From RGIG5299 sp045588575 (lineage in GTDB: Bacteria; Bacillota; Clostridia; Oscillospirales; RGIG5299), in assembly GCA_045588575.1 (NCBI GenBank), contig JAZNEJ010000019.1, forward strand, positions 1 through 45,045: a stretch of 45,045 nt of DNA, given 5' to 3'. Position 1 is the first letter of the stretch. Each line of letters starts with the position of its first letter. The position numbers were made by a program, and so were the translations under genes. Below the pieces are notes generated by a model, which was given only the letters and a program-made list of their open reading frames with translations, had not been told where the DNA came from and did no database searches. Shown here one piece after another: positions 22,920 to 32,063 of this stretch.

Positions 22920-22952
22920 ATTTTCCCACACCCCGTAAATCTTATTAAAAAA

Positions 22953-22981
22953 ATAATAACACACTGCCCGAAAAAAAGCAA
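22953..22981 (-). promoter_or_regulatory. Promoter for trmO
   Basis: Read leftward: TTGCTT (22976-22981), 17 bases, TATTAT (22953-22958), with a TGn extension in front of the -10. Confidence 0.65.
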
Positions 22982-23025
22982 TAAAAAAATATTTTTTAAA
23001 AAATAAAAAAAGAAAAAAATAACTC

Positions 23026-23054
23026 TTGACATATTGCAAAAACCGTGGTAAAAT
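23026..23054 (+). promoter_or_regulatory. Consensus SigA promoter for rpoBC
   Basis: TTGACA (23026-23031), 17-base spacer, TAAAAT (23049-23054). The start is near 23061, giving a leader of about 185 bases before the rpoB ATG. The rest of the 326-base gap holds the trmO promoter and an A/T-rich tract. Confidence 0.85.
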
Positions 23055-23099
23055 GTTAAAATCTATTATAATACGGTATTATGCCTTTTTACGCCTTTA

Positions 23100-23212
23100 A
23101 AGATGCTAAAAAAGCATAAATCGGAGCAAAAAAAGGTCAAAAAACAAGCGGCAAAAAAGGGCGAAGCAAAAAAACGAAAAACCCTTGAAAGCCGCACGGC
23201 AACTGGGTTTAC
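23100..23212 (+). promoter_or_regulatory. Structured rpoB leader with two exclusive folds
   Basis: Fold A nests GCGGC (23148-23152) with GCCGC (23191-23195) around AAGGG (23157-23161) with CCCTT (23182-23186). Fold B nests AAACCC (23179-23184) with GGGTTT (23205-23210) around GCC (23191-23193) with GGC (23198-23200). They share bases and cannot coexist. Neither is followed by a U-run. An ATGC/GCAT mini-hairpin precedes them (about 23102-23116). Confidence 0.45.
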
Positions 23213-23245
23213 ACAGAAATTTTAATAAATGGAGCTGAAGACACG

Positions 23246-26200
23246 ATGGCAAAAGCAAAGGAACAGCCTAAAGCAAAGCTGGATCCGGCGGTAGTAGGAG
23301 CCAAATTTGTTCAGTTGGGCAAAAACACACGGGTAAGTTTTTCGAAATTTAACGAGGTGCAGGAAATGCCTCATCTCATTGAGGTTCAGAAAAACTCATA
23401 CGAGTGGTTCCTCAAGGAAGGTCTTGCGGAGGTTTTAAGAGATGCATCTCCCGTCAGAGACCACGCGGAAAACTATGAAATCGTTTATAAAAACGCAGTA
23501 GTTTCCGACAAACCCAAATACACTATTGAAGAATGCAAGGAGCGCGACGCTACTTACAGCACAACTCTGCGCATGACAATCGGCTTAAGAAAGCTTGAAA
23601 CAGGCGAAGAGATTGAGCAGGAAATTTTCGTTGGCGACATTCCGAAAATGACTGAAACGGGAACCTTCGTTATTAACGGTGCGGAGCGTGTAGTCGTTTC
23701 GCAGTTAATCCGTTCTCCCGGCATTTACTTCAATTACAGCTACGATAAAGACGGCAACCGTCTTTACACCGGAACAATCAACCCCTCAAGAGGTCCTTGG
23801 GTTGAATACGAGTCCGATGCAAGCGGCGCACTCTGGGTTAAAATCGATAAAAACGGTAAAATGCCCGCAACAATTCTCATGAGAATTTTAGGCGTTTCAA
23901 CCGATGAAGAACTCATTGAAACCTACGGTGAGAGCGCAATACTTGCCGCAACAATGGAAAAAGACCCTGCAAACAACAAGGCTATCGAAGCAAATAAAAA
24001 CTCCGATGACAAAGCAATTGCAGGCCTTAATCCTTATCAGCTTGCTCTTATTCTTTTATATAAGAAACTCCGTCCGGGAGAGCCGCTCGTAATTGAAAGC
24101 GCCGAGAACCATATAAGAAATATGTTCTTCACAAAGCGTCTTTACGACCTTTCCAGAGTAGGAAGATATAAATACAACAAAAAACTCGCCCTTGCCAAGA
24201 GAGTAAGAGGTCAGGTTTTGTCGCGTCCCGCAGTAAACCCCTTCACCGGTGAAATAGTTTACGATGCAGGCACCGAGCTCGACTATGAAATGGGCTTAAA
24301 TCTTGAAGCTCTCGGCGTAAACGATGTTTACGTTAAGGTTGTTAAAGAAGATGGCTCCGAAAAGGAACAGAGAATTTTCGGTAACAATATGATTGATATG
24401 TCAATCAAAACCGGAATTCCCGCTGAAACCCTCAAGAAAAACGGCATAAACGAAAAAGTTAGAATTAACGTTTTGCGTGCAATCTTAGAGGGAAGCACTC
24501 AGTTTGCCATCTGCTTCGACGACGACAGAGATAAGGATAAGCTCATTGCAACCGACGTTTACTCAATTGAGAAAGCGGTTAAAGAGGTTGCCGACGTTCC
24601 TTACGCTCTCGTTCGCAGAAAGTCTGAAAACGACAGAGGCGACGGCAAGAAGAAAACCATAATTGAAATTGAAACTCCCCTTTTGGAAGAAAGCGTAAAG
24701 CAGGAAGTATTAAAGGTTGTTTGCGAGAAATACCGTTTAAGCAAAAAAGACCAGCGTTGGCTTAAAGCAGTTACCGATACTGCTCCCGCCGAAGGTCAGG
24801 AAGCTATTTTGGAAGCAGCCGTTAAGCGTCTTCCCGAGCTTATTCCCATGCACGTTATTCCCGAAGACCTCATCGCATCGTTTAACTATCTCTTGGCTCT
24901 CGATAACGAAATCGGTCAGGTAGACGATATCGACCACTTCGGTAACAGACGTATAAGAAGCGTTGGCGAGCTTTTGCAGAACCAGTTCAGAATAGGCTTT
25001 GCAAAGGTTGAAAGAAACGTTAAAGAAAAGCTTAACGTTCCCGATGCCGACTTAACTCCCACTTCAATTGTAAACACCCGTCCCATCATCGGTTCGGTTA
25101 AAGAATTCTTCGGTTCATCGCCGCTTTCGCAGTTTATGGACCAGAATAACCCCCTTGCCGAGCTTACTCATAAAAGACGTCTTTCAGCTCTCGGTCCCGG
25201 CGGTCTCACAAGAGACAGAGCGGGCTTCGAGGTTCGTGACGTTCACTACACTCACTACGGCAGACTTTGCCCCATAGAAACTCCCGAAGGTCCCAACATC
25301 GGTCTTATTTCTTACATTTCGGGTTACGCTCGCATAAACGAATACGGCTTCGTTGAAACACCTTACCGCAAGATAGATAAGGTAAATAAGAAAATCACCG
25401 ACACCATCGAGTTTATGACTGCCGACGTTGAAGACGAATACACCGTAGCACAGGCAAACGAGCCTATTGTAGATGGCTACTTCGCAAATCAGATAATCGC
25501 AGGCAGAAGAAGAGACGAACAGATAGAATGCGACAGAGAAGAAGCAGACTATATCGACGTTTCTCCCAAAATGATGGTTTCCATTGCAACCGCAATGATT
25601 CCCTTCCTTGAAAACGACGACGCAAACCGTGCCTTGATGGGCGCGAACATGCAGCGTCAGGCAGTTCCGCTTCTCGTAACCGAGAGCCCCATCGTAGGAA
25701 CGGGTATGGAATATAAGGCAGCGCACGATTCGGGCGTTTGCATCTTGGCAAAGGAAAGCGGCGTTGTTAAGAAGGTTTCGGCTGAAAGCGTAACCGTAGA
25801 ATACGATACCTTAGGCGAAGAAACCTACTATTTAACCAAGTTTATGCGTTCCAACCAAGGCACCTGCATTAACCAGAGAGTAATAGTTGACCAAGGTCAG
25901 AAGCTTGATAAAGACGACGTTATTGCCGACGGCGTATCAACCGATAACGGTGAAATTGCGCTCGGTAAAAACGTTTTAATCGGATTCATGACTTGGGAAG
26001 GCTACAACTACGAAGACGCAGTTTTGTTAAACGAGCGCCTTGTTAAAGATGACGTATTTACCTCTATTCACATTGAGGAATATCCCATCGAAGTAAGAGA
26101 AACCAAGCTTGGTCCGGAAGAAATCACGAGAGAAATCCCCAACGTAGGTGAAGATGCTCTTAAAAACCTCGATGAAAGAGGCATTATCCGCATCGGCGCC

Positions 26201-27364
26201 GAGGTTCGCGCAGGTGATATTCTCGTTGGTAAGGTAACACCCAAGGGTGAAACCGAATTAACCGCCGAAGAAAAGCTTTTAAGAGCAATATTCGGTGAAA
26301 AAGCAAGAGAAGTAAGAGATACGTCGCTTAAAATTCCTCACGGTGAATCGGGCATAGTTGTAGACGTAAAGGTCTTCACAAGAGATAACTGCTCCGAACT
26401 TTCTCCCGGTGTTCAGGAAAGAGTTTGCGTTTACATCGCCCAGAAGAGAAAAATCTCCGTTGGTGATAAAATGGCAGGCCGCCACGGTAATAAGGGTGTT
26501 ATTTCAAGAATTCTTCCTCAGGAAGATATGCCCTTCCTTCCCAACGGTCAGCCTCTCGATATCGTTCTTAACCCCCTCGGTGTTCCTTCACGTATGAATA
26601 TCGGTCAGGTTTTAGAGGTTCACTTGGGCCTTGCCGCAAAGGAACTCGGCTGGAAGATTATGACTCCCGTATTCGACGGCGCGCACGAAAAAGATATTGC
26701 AAAATGTCTTGAACTTGCAGGCTACGATAAGAGCGGTAAGATAAGACTCAGAGACGGCAGAACCGGCGACCTCTTTGACGGTCCCGTAACCGTTGGTTAT
26801 ATGTATTACTTAAAACTCCATCACCTCGTTGACGATAAGATTCACGCCCGTTCAACAGGTCCCTACTCACTCGTAACACAGCAACCCTTAGGCGGTAAAG
26901 CTCAGTTTGGCGGACAGAGATTCGGTGAAATGGAAGTTTGGGCGCTTGAAGCTTACGGCGCGGCATATACCCTTCAGGAAATCCTCACCGTTAAATCCGA
27001 CGACGTTATCGGACGTGTTAAAACCTACGAATCAATCCTTAAAGGCCAGAACGTTCCCGTTCCGGGAATTCCCGAATCCTTCAAGGTTCTCGTTAAAGAG
27101 CTTCAGTCTCTTGCTCTCGACGTCAAGGTGCTTGACTCCAACGATAATCCCGTTGATATAGCAACCAACTTCGATAAAGAAGACGATACGCCTCAGGTAA
27201 TAAGCAAAAATATCGGATTTGAGGATGAACTCGTTGCAAACGACAGCGAAATCAAAGAAAATTATCTCATTGAAGATGAGAACGGCGATTTAATCGAAGA
27301 AGAGTTCGAAGAAGATTACAAAGCAATCGACGACCTCTACTTAGATGAACAAGAATCAGATTGA
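23246..27364 (+). CDS. rpoB: DNA-directed RNA polymerase subunit beta
   Basis: This 1372-residue beta subunit is of normal length for Clostridia. The rifampicin region near residues 620-655 reads SSPLSQFMDQNNPLAELTHK then RRLSALGPGGL, with the residues matching E. coli Gln513, Asp516, His526, Arg529 and Ser531 all in the sensitive form. Other landmarks are GRLCPIETPEGPNIGLI, KMAGRHGNKGVIS near 1076 (catalytic-region lysines) and GGKAQFGGQRFGEMEVWALE. The C-terminus ends in an acidic tail. GGAG lies about 11 bases before the ATG. The usual rplJ/rplL genes are not upstream; trmO is there instead on the other strand. rpoC follows 14 bases on. Confidence 0.99.
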   Translation: MAKAKEQPKAKLDPAVVGAKFVQLGKNTRVSFSKFNEVQEMPHLIEVQKNSYEWFLKEGLAEVLRDASPVRDHAENYEIVYKNAVVSDKPKYTIEECKERDATYSTTLRMTIGLRKLETGEEIEQEIFVGDIPKMTETGTFVINGAERVVVSQLIRSPGIYFNYSYDKDGNRLYTGTINPSRGPWVEYESDASGALWVKIDKNGKMPATILMRILGVSTDEELIETYGESAILAATMEKDPANNKAIEANKNSDDKAIAGLNPYQLALILLYKKLRPGEPLVIESAENHIRNMFFTKRLYDLSRVGRYKYNKKLALAKRVRGQVLSRPAVNPFTGEIVYDAGTELDYEMGLNLEALGVNDVYVKVVKEDGSEKEQRIFGNNMIDMSIKTGIPAETLKKNGINEKVRINVLRAILEGSTQFAICFDDDRDKDKLIATDVYSIEKAVKEVADVPYALVRRKSENDRGDGKKKTIIEIETPLLEESVKQEVLKVVCEKYRLSKKDQRWLKAVTDTAPAEGQEAILEAAVKRLPELIPMHVIPEDLIASFNYLLALDNEIGQVDDIDHFGNRRIRSVGELLQNQFRIGFAKVERNVKEKLNVPDADLTPTSIVNTRPIIGSVKEFFGSSPLSQFMDQNNPLAELTHKRRLSALGPGGLTRDRAGFEVRDVHYTHYGRLCPIETPEGPNIGLISYISGYARINEYGFVETPYRKIDKVNKKITDTIEFMTADVEDEYTVAQANEPIVDGYFANQIIAGRRRDEQIECDREEADYIDVSPKMMVSIATAMIPFLENDDANRALMGANMQRQAVPLLVTESPIVGTGMEYKAAHDSGVCILAKESGVVKKVSAESVTVEYDTLGEETYYLTKFMRSNQGTCINQRVIVDQGQKLDKDDVIADGVSTDNGEIALGKNVLIGFMTWEGYNYEDAVLLNERLVKDDVFTSIHIEEYPIEVRETKLGPEEITREIPNVGEDALKNLDERGIIRIGAEVRAGDILVGKVTPKGETELTAEEKLLRAIFGEKAREVRDTSLKIPHGESGIVVDVKVFTRDNCSELSPGVQERVCVYIAQKRKISVGDKMAGRHGNKGVISRILPQEDMPFLPNGQPLDIVLNPLGVPSRMNIGQVLEVHLGLAAKELGWKIMTPVFDGAHEKDIAKCLELAGYDKSGKIRLRDGRTGDLFDGPVTVGYMYYLKLHHLVDDKIHARSTGPYSLVTQQPLGGKAQFGGQRFGEMEVWALEAYGAAYTLQEILTVKSDDVIGRVKTYESILKGQNVPVPGIPESFKVLVKELQSLALDVKVLDSNDNPVDIATNFDKEDDTPQVISKNIGFEDELVANDSEIKENYLIEDENGDLIEEEFEEDYKAIDDLYLDEQESD

Positions 27365-27378
27365 GGAGGGCACGGAAA

Positions 27379-30300
27379 ATGGAATTTAAAACATTTGAAT
27401 CATTAAAAATCGGGCTTGCCTCTCCCGAAGAAATTTTAAGCTGGTCATTTGGTGAAGTAAAAAAGCCGGAAACGATAAATTACAGAACCTTAAAACCCGA
27501 AAAAGAAGGTCTTTTCTGCGAAAAGATTTTTGGCCCCACGAAAGACTGGGAATGCTCTTGCGGAAAATACAAAAGAGTAAGCTATAAGGGTAAGGTTTGC
27601 GAACGTTGCGGCGTTGAAGTAACAAGAAGCAAGGTTCGTCGTGAGAGAATGGGCCACATTGAGCTTGCGGCTCCCGTTTCTCATATCTGGTATTTCAAGG
27701 GCATGCCCTCGAGAATCGGCTTAATGCTCGATATTTCTCCCAAGGCGCTTGAAAAGGTTCTTTATTTCCAGTCATATATAGTAACCTATGTTGACGAGGA
27801 CGGTGCTGCATTCGGCAAAATTGAAAAGAAAGAAATTCTCAACGAAACCGAATATTGCGACCTTAAAGAAAAATACGAAGAAGATTTCGAAGCAATGATG
27901 GGCGCAGAGGCCATAAAGAAATTGCTCGACGAAATTGATATCGACGAGTTGTCTAACGAGATTCGCAAGGAACTTGACGAGGCAACCGGTCAAAAGAGAG
28001 TAAAACTCTTAAAGAGATTTGAAACCGTTGAATCGTTCAGACAGTCCGGCAACAAGCCCGGCTGGATGATTTTAACCGTCTTACCGGTAATTCCTCCGGA
28101 TTTAAGACCTATGGTTCAGCTCGACGGCGGCAGATTTGCAACGAGTGACTTAAACGACCTTTACAGAAGAGTTATAAACAGAAACAGCCGTTTAAAGAAG
28201 CTCATTGAACTTCACGCTCCCGAAATTATTATAAGAAACGAAAAAAGAATGCTTCAGGAAGCAGTCGATAGCTTAATTGATAACGGCAGAAGAGGAAAGG
28301 CTGTTGGCGGCCCCTCTAACCGCGACCTCAAATCGCTTTCCGATATGCTTAAAGGTAAGCAGGGCAGATTCCGTCAGAACCTTTTGGGTAAACGTGTTGA
28401 CTACTCCGGCCGTTCGGTTATCGTTGTAGGTCCCGAGCTCAAAATTCATCAGTGCGGTCTTCCCAAAGAAATGGCAGTTGAGCTTTTCAAGCCCTTCGTT
28501 ATGAAACGCCTTGTTGAAATCAATGCGGCGAAGAATATCAAATCGGCAAGAAAAATGGTTGAAAGAATGGCCGATGAGGTCGTTTGGGACTGCCTTGAAG
28601 AAGTAATCAAAAACCACCCCGTTTTGTTAAACCGTGCTCCCACACTTCACCGTTTGGGTATTCAGGCATTCGAGCCGGTGCTTATTGAAGGAAGAGCTTT
28701 AAAACTCCACCCTCTCGTATGTACCGCTTATAACGCCGACTTTGACGGCGACCAGATGGCAGTTCACGTTCCGATTTCCGTTGAGGCTCAGGCTGAAGCA
28801 AGAATTCTTATGCTTGCCGCAAACAACCTCTTAAAGCCGCAAGACGGAAACCCCGTTACCGTTCCCACGCAGGATATGATTTTGGGTTCCTACTATCTCA
28901 CCATAGAGAACGACCAAGAAAAAGGAACGGGCAGCATTTACAGAAATAAAGAAGAAGCATTGATGGCATATCAAACCGAATCTGTCGGTCTTCATGCGCC
29001 CATCAAGGTAAGACTCAGCGGCGAATGGAAGGGCGAGCCCGTAACGAGAATCGTTTCGTGCACCGTCGGCCAGTTAATCTTTAACAACCCCATTCCTCAG
29101 GACCTCGGCTTCTTCGAAAGAAACGAAGAAAACTGTCTTGACCTTGAAGTAACACCCAAGTCAATCAACAATTTGCTCGGCGGAAAGAAAGAAAAAATCG
29201 CAGTCGATAAAAAGGTTCTTTCCAAAATCATCGAGCTTTGCATTAAGAGCCACGGCATAGCAAAAACCTCCGAGGTATTGGATGCCATTAAGGCTCAGGG
29301 CTTCAAATATTCAACCAAGGGCGCTATTACGATATCCGTTTCCGATATCGTCGTTCCCGAGGAAAAACAGCAATATCTTGCCGAAGCTCAGGAAAAGGTT
29401 AATAACGTTAAAAAGAATTTCGACAGAGGCTTCATGAGCAAAGACGAATACGACGCTGCCGTAATTAAAATTTGGGAAAAATGCACCAACGACGTAACTT
29501 CTCAAATTTCCAAGAGCCTCGATAAATTCAACCCCATAATGATGATGCTCGATTCAGGCGCCCGTGGTTCAATGAACCAGCTCCGTCAGCTCGCAGGTAT
29601 GCGTGGTCTTATGGCAAACACCTCAGGTAAAACCGTTACAACGCCTATTCGTTCCAACTTCAGCGAAGGCCTTAACGTTTTGGAATACTTCATTTCTTCA
29701 AGAGGTGCGAGAAAGGGTCTTGCCGATACCGCTCTCCGTACCGCCGACTCCGGTTACCTCACTAGAAGACTCGTTGACGTTTCTCAAGAGGTTATCGTAA
29801 GAGAAGACGATTGCGGCACCGACGACGGTATTTACGTAACCGCTTACGATAAGGATGAAAACAAGAGAAAGAGCGAGCTTAAGAAGCGTCTTGTCGGTAG
29901 AACTCTTGCTGAAAACATCATCAACAAGGAAACCGGCGAAATCGTTCTTGCTCAAAACGAGTTAATGGACGAGGAAGATGCCGAAATCGTTGTAGCTCTC
30001 GGCTATAAAGAGGTTAAAATCCGCTCAATTCTCACCTGTAAATCTCGCCACGGCATTTGCGCAAAATGCTACGGCTCCAACCTTGCAGAAGGCATTTACA
30101 AGGTAGAAGAAGACGAAAAGGGCCACTCCAAAAAAGAAAAGAGATGGGTAAACCTCGGCGAAGCAGTCGGCATTATCGCTGCGCAGGCTATCGGTGAACC
30201 CGGCACACAGCTCACCATGAGAACCTTCCACACCGGCGGTGTTGCAGGTAAAGATATTACCCAAGGTCTTCCCAGAGTTGAAGAACTCTTCGAAGCAAGA

Positions 30301-31221
30301 AAACCCAAATCCGTTGCTATGATTTCCGAAATCTTCGGTACCGTTAAGGTTGAAGACGTTAAGAATATCAAGAAGATTACGGTAACCGACAGCGAAAACG
30401 GCGTTCTCAAAGAATATTTAATTCCCTATACTTTGAGCATCAGAAACAACGTTGTTGACGGCTACGTAATCAAAAAGGGCGAAGAAATGACCATCGGCTC
30501 AAAATACCCGCAGGATATTCTCCTCGTAGGTAGTGTAGCCGAAATAAACGATGAAGCTCTTATTGCGGAAATCGACGATAAATACAACAAAAACGATTTC
30601 GTTGAAATCAAAGGCCAGTCCGAGCGCTACGTCAAGATAGATAAGGGCAGCGGCAATAACAGATTCTACACCAAGTTCGACGGCAAATATTATGAATACA
30701 GCAACGGTGAAGAAGCTGTAAGAAACTACATCATAGATGAGGTTAAAAAGGTTTATCAGTTGCAGAGCGTTGAGATTAACGACCGTCACGTTGAGGTTAT
30801 CGTACGTCAGATGATGGGCAAGGTTAAAATCGAAAACATCAACGATACCAACCTTCTTTGCGGCGTAGTTTCCGATAAACAAGAGGTTTATGCGGCAAAT
30901 GCGAAGTTAAGAGAAAAAATTGCCGAAACCGGCGAAGAGCTTGTTGAGGCTGAAACCAGCCCGATGATACTCGGTATCACCAAGGCATCTCTTGCAACCG
31001 AAAGCTTCCTCTCTGCTGCTTCCTTCCAAGAAACAACTCGCGTTCTCACCGATGCGGCTGTTAAAGGCAAGAAAGACCCGCTCGTCGGCTTAAAGGAAAA
31101 CGTAATCATAGGCAAACTTATTCCCGCAGGTACAGGTCTTGAATATTACCGCGACTGCGAAGTCAAAGTAAACCGTCAGACCGAAGCGCAGGAAAAAGAA
31201 GAGGAAACCCTCTATAACTAA
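27379..31221 (+). CDS. rpoC: DNA-directed RNA polymerase subunit beta'
   Basis: This 1280-residue catalytic subunit has zinc site 1 at Cys59, Cys61, Cys74 and Cys77 (ECSCGKY and CERCGV). The active-site NADFDGDQ has Mg ligands Asp454, Asp456 and Asp458. The second zinc site includes CKSRHGICAKCYG. The bridge/trigger region includes MRTFHTGGVAGKDITQGLPR. The start is the ATG at 27379, 9 bases after GAGGAGG; an in-frame TTG at 27361 overlaps that site. A large beta'-specific insertion as in E. coli is absent, as in Firmicutes. It ends in a strong terminator. Confidence 0.99.
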   Translation: MEFKTFESLKIGLASPEEILSWSFGEVKKPETINYRTLKPEKEGLFCEKIFGPTKDWECSCGKYKRVSYKGKVCERCGVEVTRSKVRRERMGHIELAAPVSHIWYFKGMPSRIGLMLDISPKALEKVLYFQSYIVTYVDEDGAAFGKIEKKEILNETEYCDLKEKYEEDFEAMMGAEAIKKLLDEIDIDELSNEIRKELDEATGQKRVKLLKRFETVESFRQSGNKPGWMILTVLPVIPPDLRPMVQLDGGRFATSDLNDLYRRVINRNSRLKKLIELHAPEIIIRNEKRMLQEAVDSLIDNGRRGKAVGGPSNRDLKSLSDMLKGKQGRFRQNLLGKRVDYSGRSVIVVGPELKIHQCGLPKEMAVELFKPFVMKRLVEINAAKNIKSARKMVERMADEVVWDCLEEVIKNHPVLLNRAPTLHRLGIQAFEPVLIEGRALKLHPLVCTAYNADFDGDQMAVHVPISVEAQAEARILMLAANNLLKPQDGNPVTVPTQDMILGSYYLTIENDQEKGTGSIYRNKEEALMAYQTESVGLHAPIKVRLSGEWKGEPVTRIVSCTVGQLIFNNPIPQDLGFFERNEENCLDLEVTPKSINNLLGGKKEKIAVDKKVLSKIIELCIKSHGIAKTSEVLDAIKAQGFKYSTKGAITISVSDIVVPEEKQQYLAEAQEKVNNVKKNFDRGFMSKDEYDAAVIKIWEKCTNDVTSQISKSLDKFNPIMMMLDSGARGSMNQLRQLAGMRGLMANTSGKTVTTPIRSNFSEGLNVLEYFISSRGARKGLADTALRTADSGYLTRRLVDVSQEVIVREDDCGTDDGIYVTAYDKDENKRKSELKKRLVGRTLAENIINKETGEIVLAQNELMDEEDAEIVVALGYKEVKIRSILTCKSRHGICAKCYGSNLAEGIYKVEEDEKGHSKKEKRWVNLGEAVGIIAAQAIGEPGTQLTMRTFHTGGVAGKDITQGLPRVEELFEARKPKSVAMISEIFGTVKVEDVKNIKKITVTDSENGVLKEYLIPYTLSIRNNVVDGYVIKKGEEMTIGSKYPQDILLVGSVAEINDEALIAEIDDKYNKNDFVEIKGQSERYVKIDKGSGNNRFYTKFDGKYYEYSNGEEAVRNYIIDEVKKVYQLQSVEINDRHVEVIVRQMMGKVKIENINDTNLLCGVVSDKQEVYAANAKLREKIAETGEELVEAETSPMILGITKASLATESFLSAASFQETTRVLTDAAVKGKKDPLVGLKENVIIGKLIPAGTGLEYYRDCEVKVNRQTEAQEKEEETLYN

Positions 31222-31232
31222 ACCCTGAACTT

Positions 31233-31280
31233 AAATCATTTCCGGCCGGTTTTCAGTCGGAAATGATTTTTTGTTTTTTT
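31233..31280 (+). terminator. Terminator of the rpoBC operon
   Basis: AAATCATTTCCG (31233-31244) pairs perfectly with CGGAAATGATTT (31258-31269) and T-rich sequence follows. It separates rpoBC from the str operon, which has its own promoter. Confidence 0.92.
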
Positions 31281-31291
31281 TATGAAAAACC

Positions 31292-31320
31292 TTGACAAAC
31301 GCCAAAAATACTTATATAAT
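31292..31320 (+). promoter_or_regulatory. Consensus SigA promoter for the str operon
   Basis: TTGACA (31292-31297), a 17-base spacer, TATAAT (31315-31320): a full consensus promoter. The start is near 31327, giving a 150-base leader before rpsL. That leader holds a nested hairpin, CCCCG (31355-31359) with CGGGG (31382-31386) around GCC/GGC. Confidence 0.9.
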
Positions 31321-31476
31321 ATTAAAACATAATGAGAATAATGGATAAGAATGCCCCCGAATGCCAAAACGGCGGCGAAAACGGGGTAAAAAAGCCATAA
31401 AAATCTCAAAAATCAAGTTATATAACCGCAAAAAAACGGTCTATATATAAAAACATTATATTAAGGAGGTGTAAGT

Positions 31477-31902
31477 TTGCCTACTTTTAACCAACTCGTA
31501 AGAAAAGGTAGAGAGACATCGGTTTATAAGTCAACCGCTCCCGCACTTCAGAAGGGAATTAACACAATTAAAAACCGTCCCACTGATATTTCTTCTCCCC
31601 AGAAGAGAGGCGTTTGCACAGTTGTTAAAACCATGACTCCCAAAAAGCCTAACTCAGCTCTTCGTAAGGTTGCCAGAGTTCGACTCACTAACGGAATCGA
31701 AGTTACTTCATACATTCCCGGAATCGGCCACAATCTTCAGGAACACAGCGTTGTTCTCATAAGAGGAGGAAGAGTTAAGGACCTTCCCGGTGTACGTTAC
31801 CACATCATCCGCGGAACACTCGATACTCAGGGTGTTGCAAAGAGAATGCAGGGCCGTTCCAAATACGGTGCAAAACGTCCCAAGAAGACCGCAGCAAAAT
31901 AA
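31477..31902 (+). CDS. rpsL: 30S ribosomal protein S12
   Basis: This 141-residue decoding-centre protein starts with the canonical PTFNQLVRKGR, which fixes the start at a TTG codon (31477) behind an AAGGAGGTG site. The streptomycin loops MTPKKPNSALRK and GGRVKDLPGVRYH keep the wild-type lysines, so no streptomycin-resistance change is visible. The C-terminal KKTAAK is typical. It leads the str operon, rpsL-rpsG-fusA-tuf. A TTG start on a very highly expressed ribosomal gene is unusual and may tune output. Confidence 0.98.
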   Translation: MPTFNQLVRKGRETSVYKSTAPALQKGINTIKNRPTDISSPQKRGVCTVVKTMTPKKPNSALRKVARVRLTNGIEVTSYIPGIGHNLQEHSVVLIRGGRVKDLPGVRYHIIRGTLDTQGVAKRMQGRSKYGAKRPKKTAAK

Positions 31903-31922
31903 TTGCTGAAAAATTTTTAAAG

Positions 31923-32010
31923 CTTGTCAGACCGACAAGGCAAAAGTGCTTTGTTTAGGTAATTTTATATATTATGTTACCGACACAAAAGCGCTTGACG
32001 GGAGCTTTGA
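31923..32010 (+). promoter_or_regulatory. Structured rpsL-rpsG intercistronic region
   Basis: Three stems are visible: CTTGTC (31923-31928) with GACAAG (31934-31939); a long imperfect stem pairing 31944-31954 with 31985-31996, capped by GGTAA (31958-31962) with TTACC (31977-31981); and GGAGC/GCTCC (about 32001-32020). In E. coli the same intercistronic position binds S7 for feedback control. That role here is inferred from position. Confidence 0.45.
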
Positions 32011-32063
32011 ATAAGGCTCCGGAGTACCTATGATATCATCAAAATATGAAGGAGGGAAGTAAA

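Noticed and set aside
22920..23039. Extended TrmO N-terminus with a Phe-rich hydrophobic stretch
   Set aside because: It would start inside the rpoB/trmO promoter region; TrmO is cytosolic and aligns from the ATG at 22919.
25110..25210. Rifampicin-resistance mutation in rpoB
   Set aside because: All the key cluster I residues are in the sensitive form.
25184..25726. A 180-codon open frame on the minus strand inside rpoB
   Set aside because: It is a shadow of the conserved rpoB frame, caused by codon bias, with no start signal.
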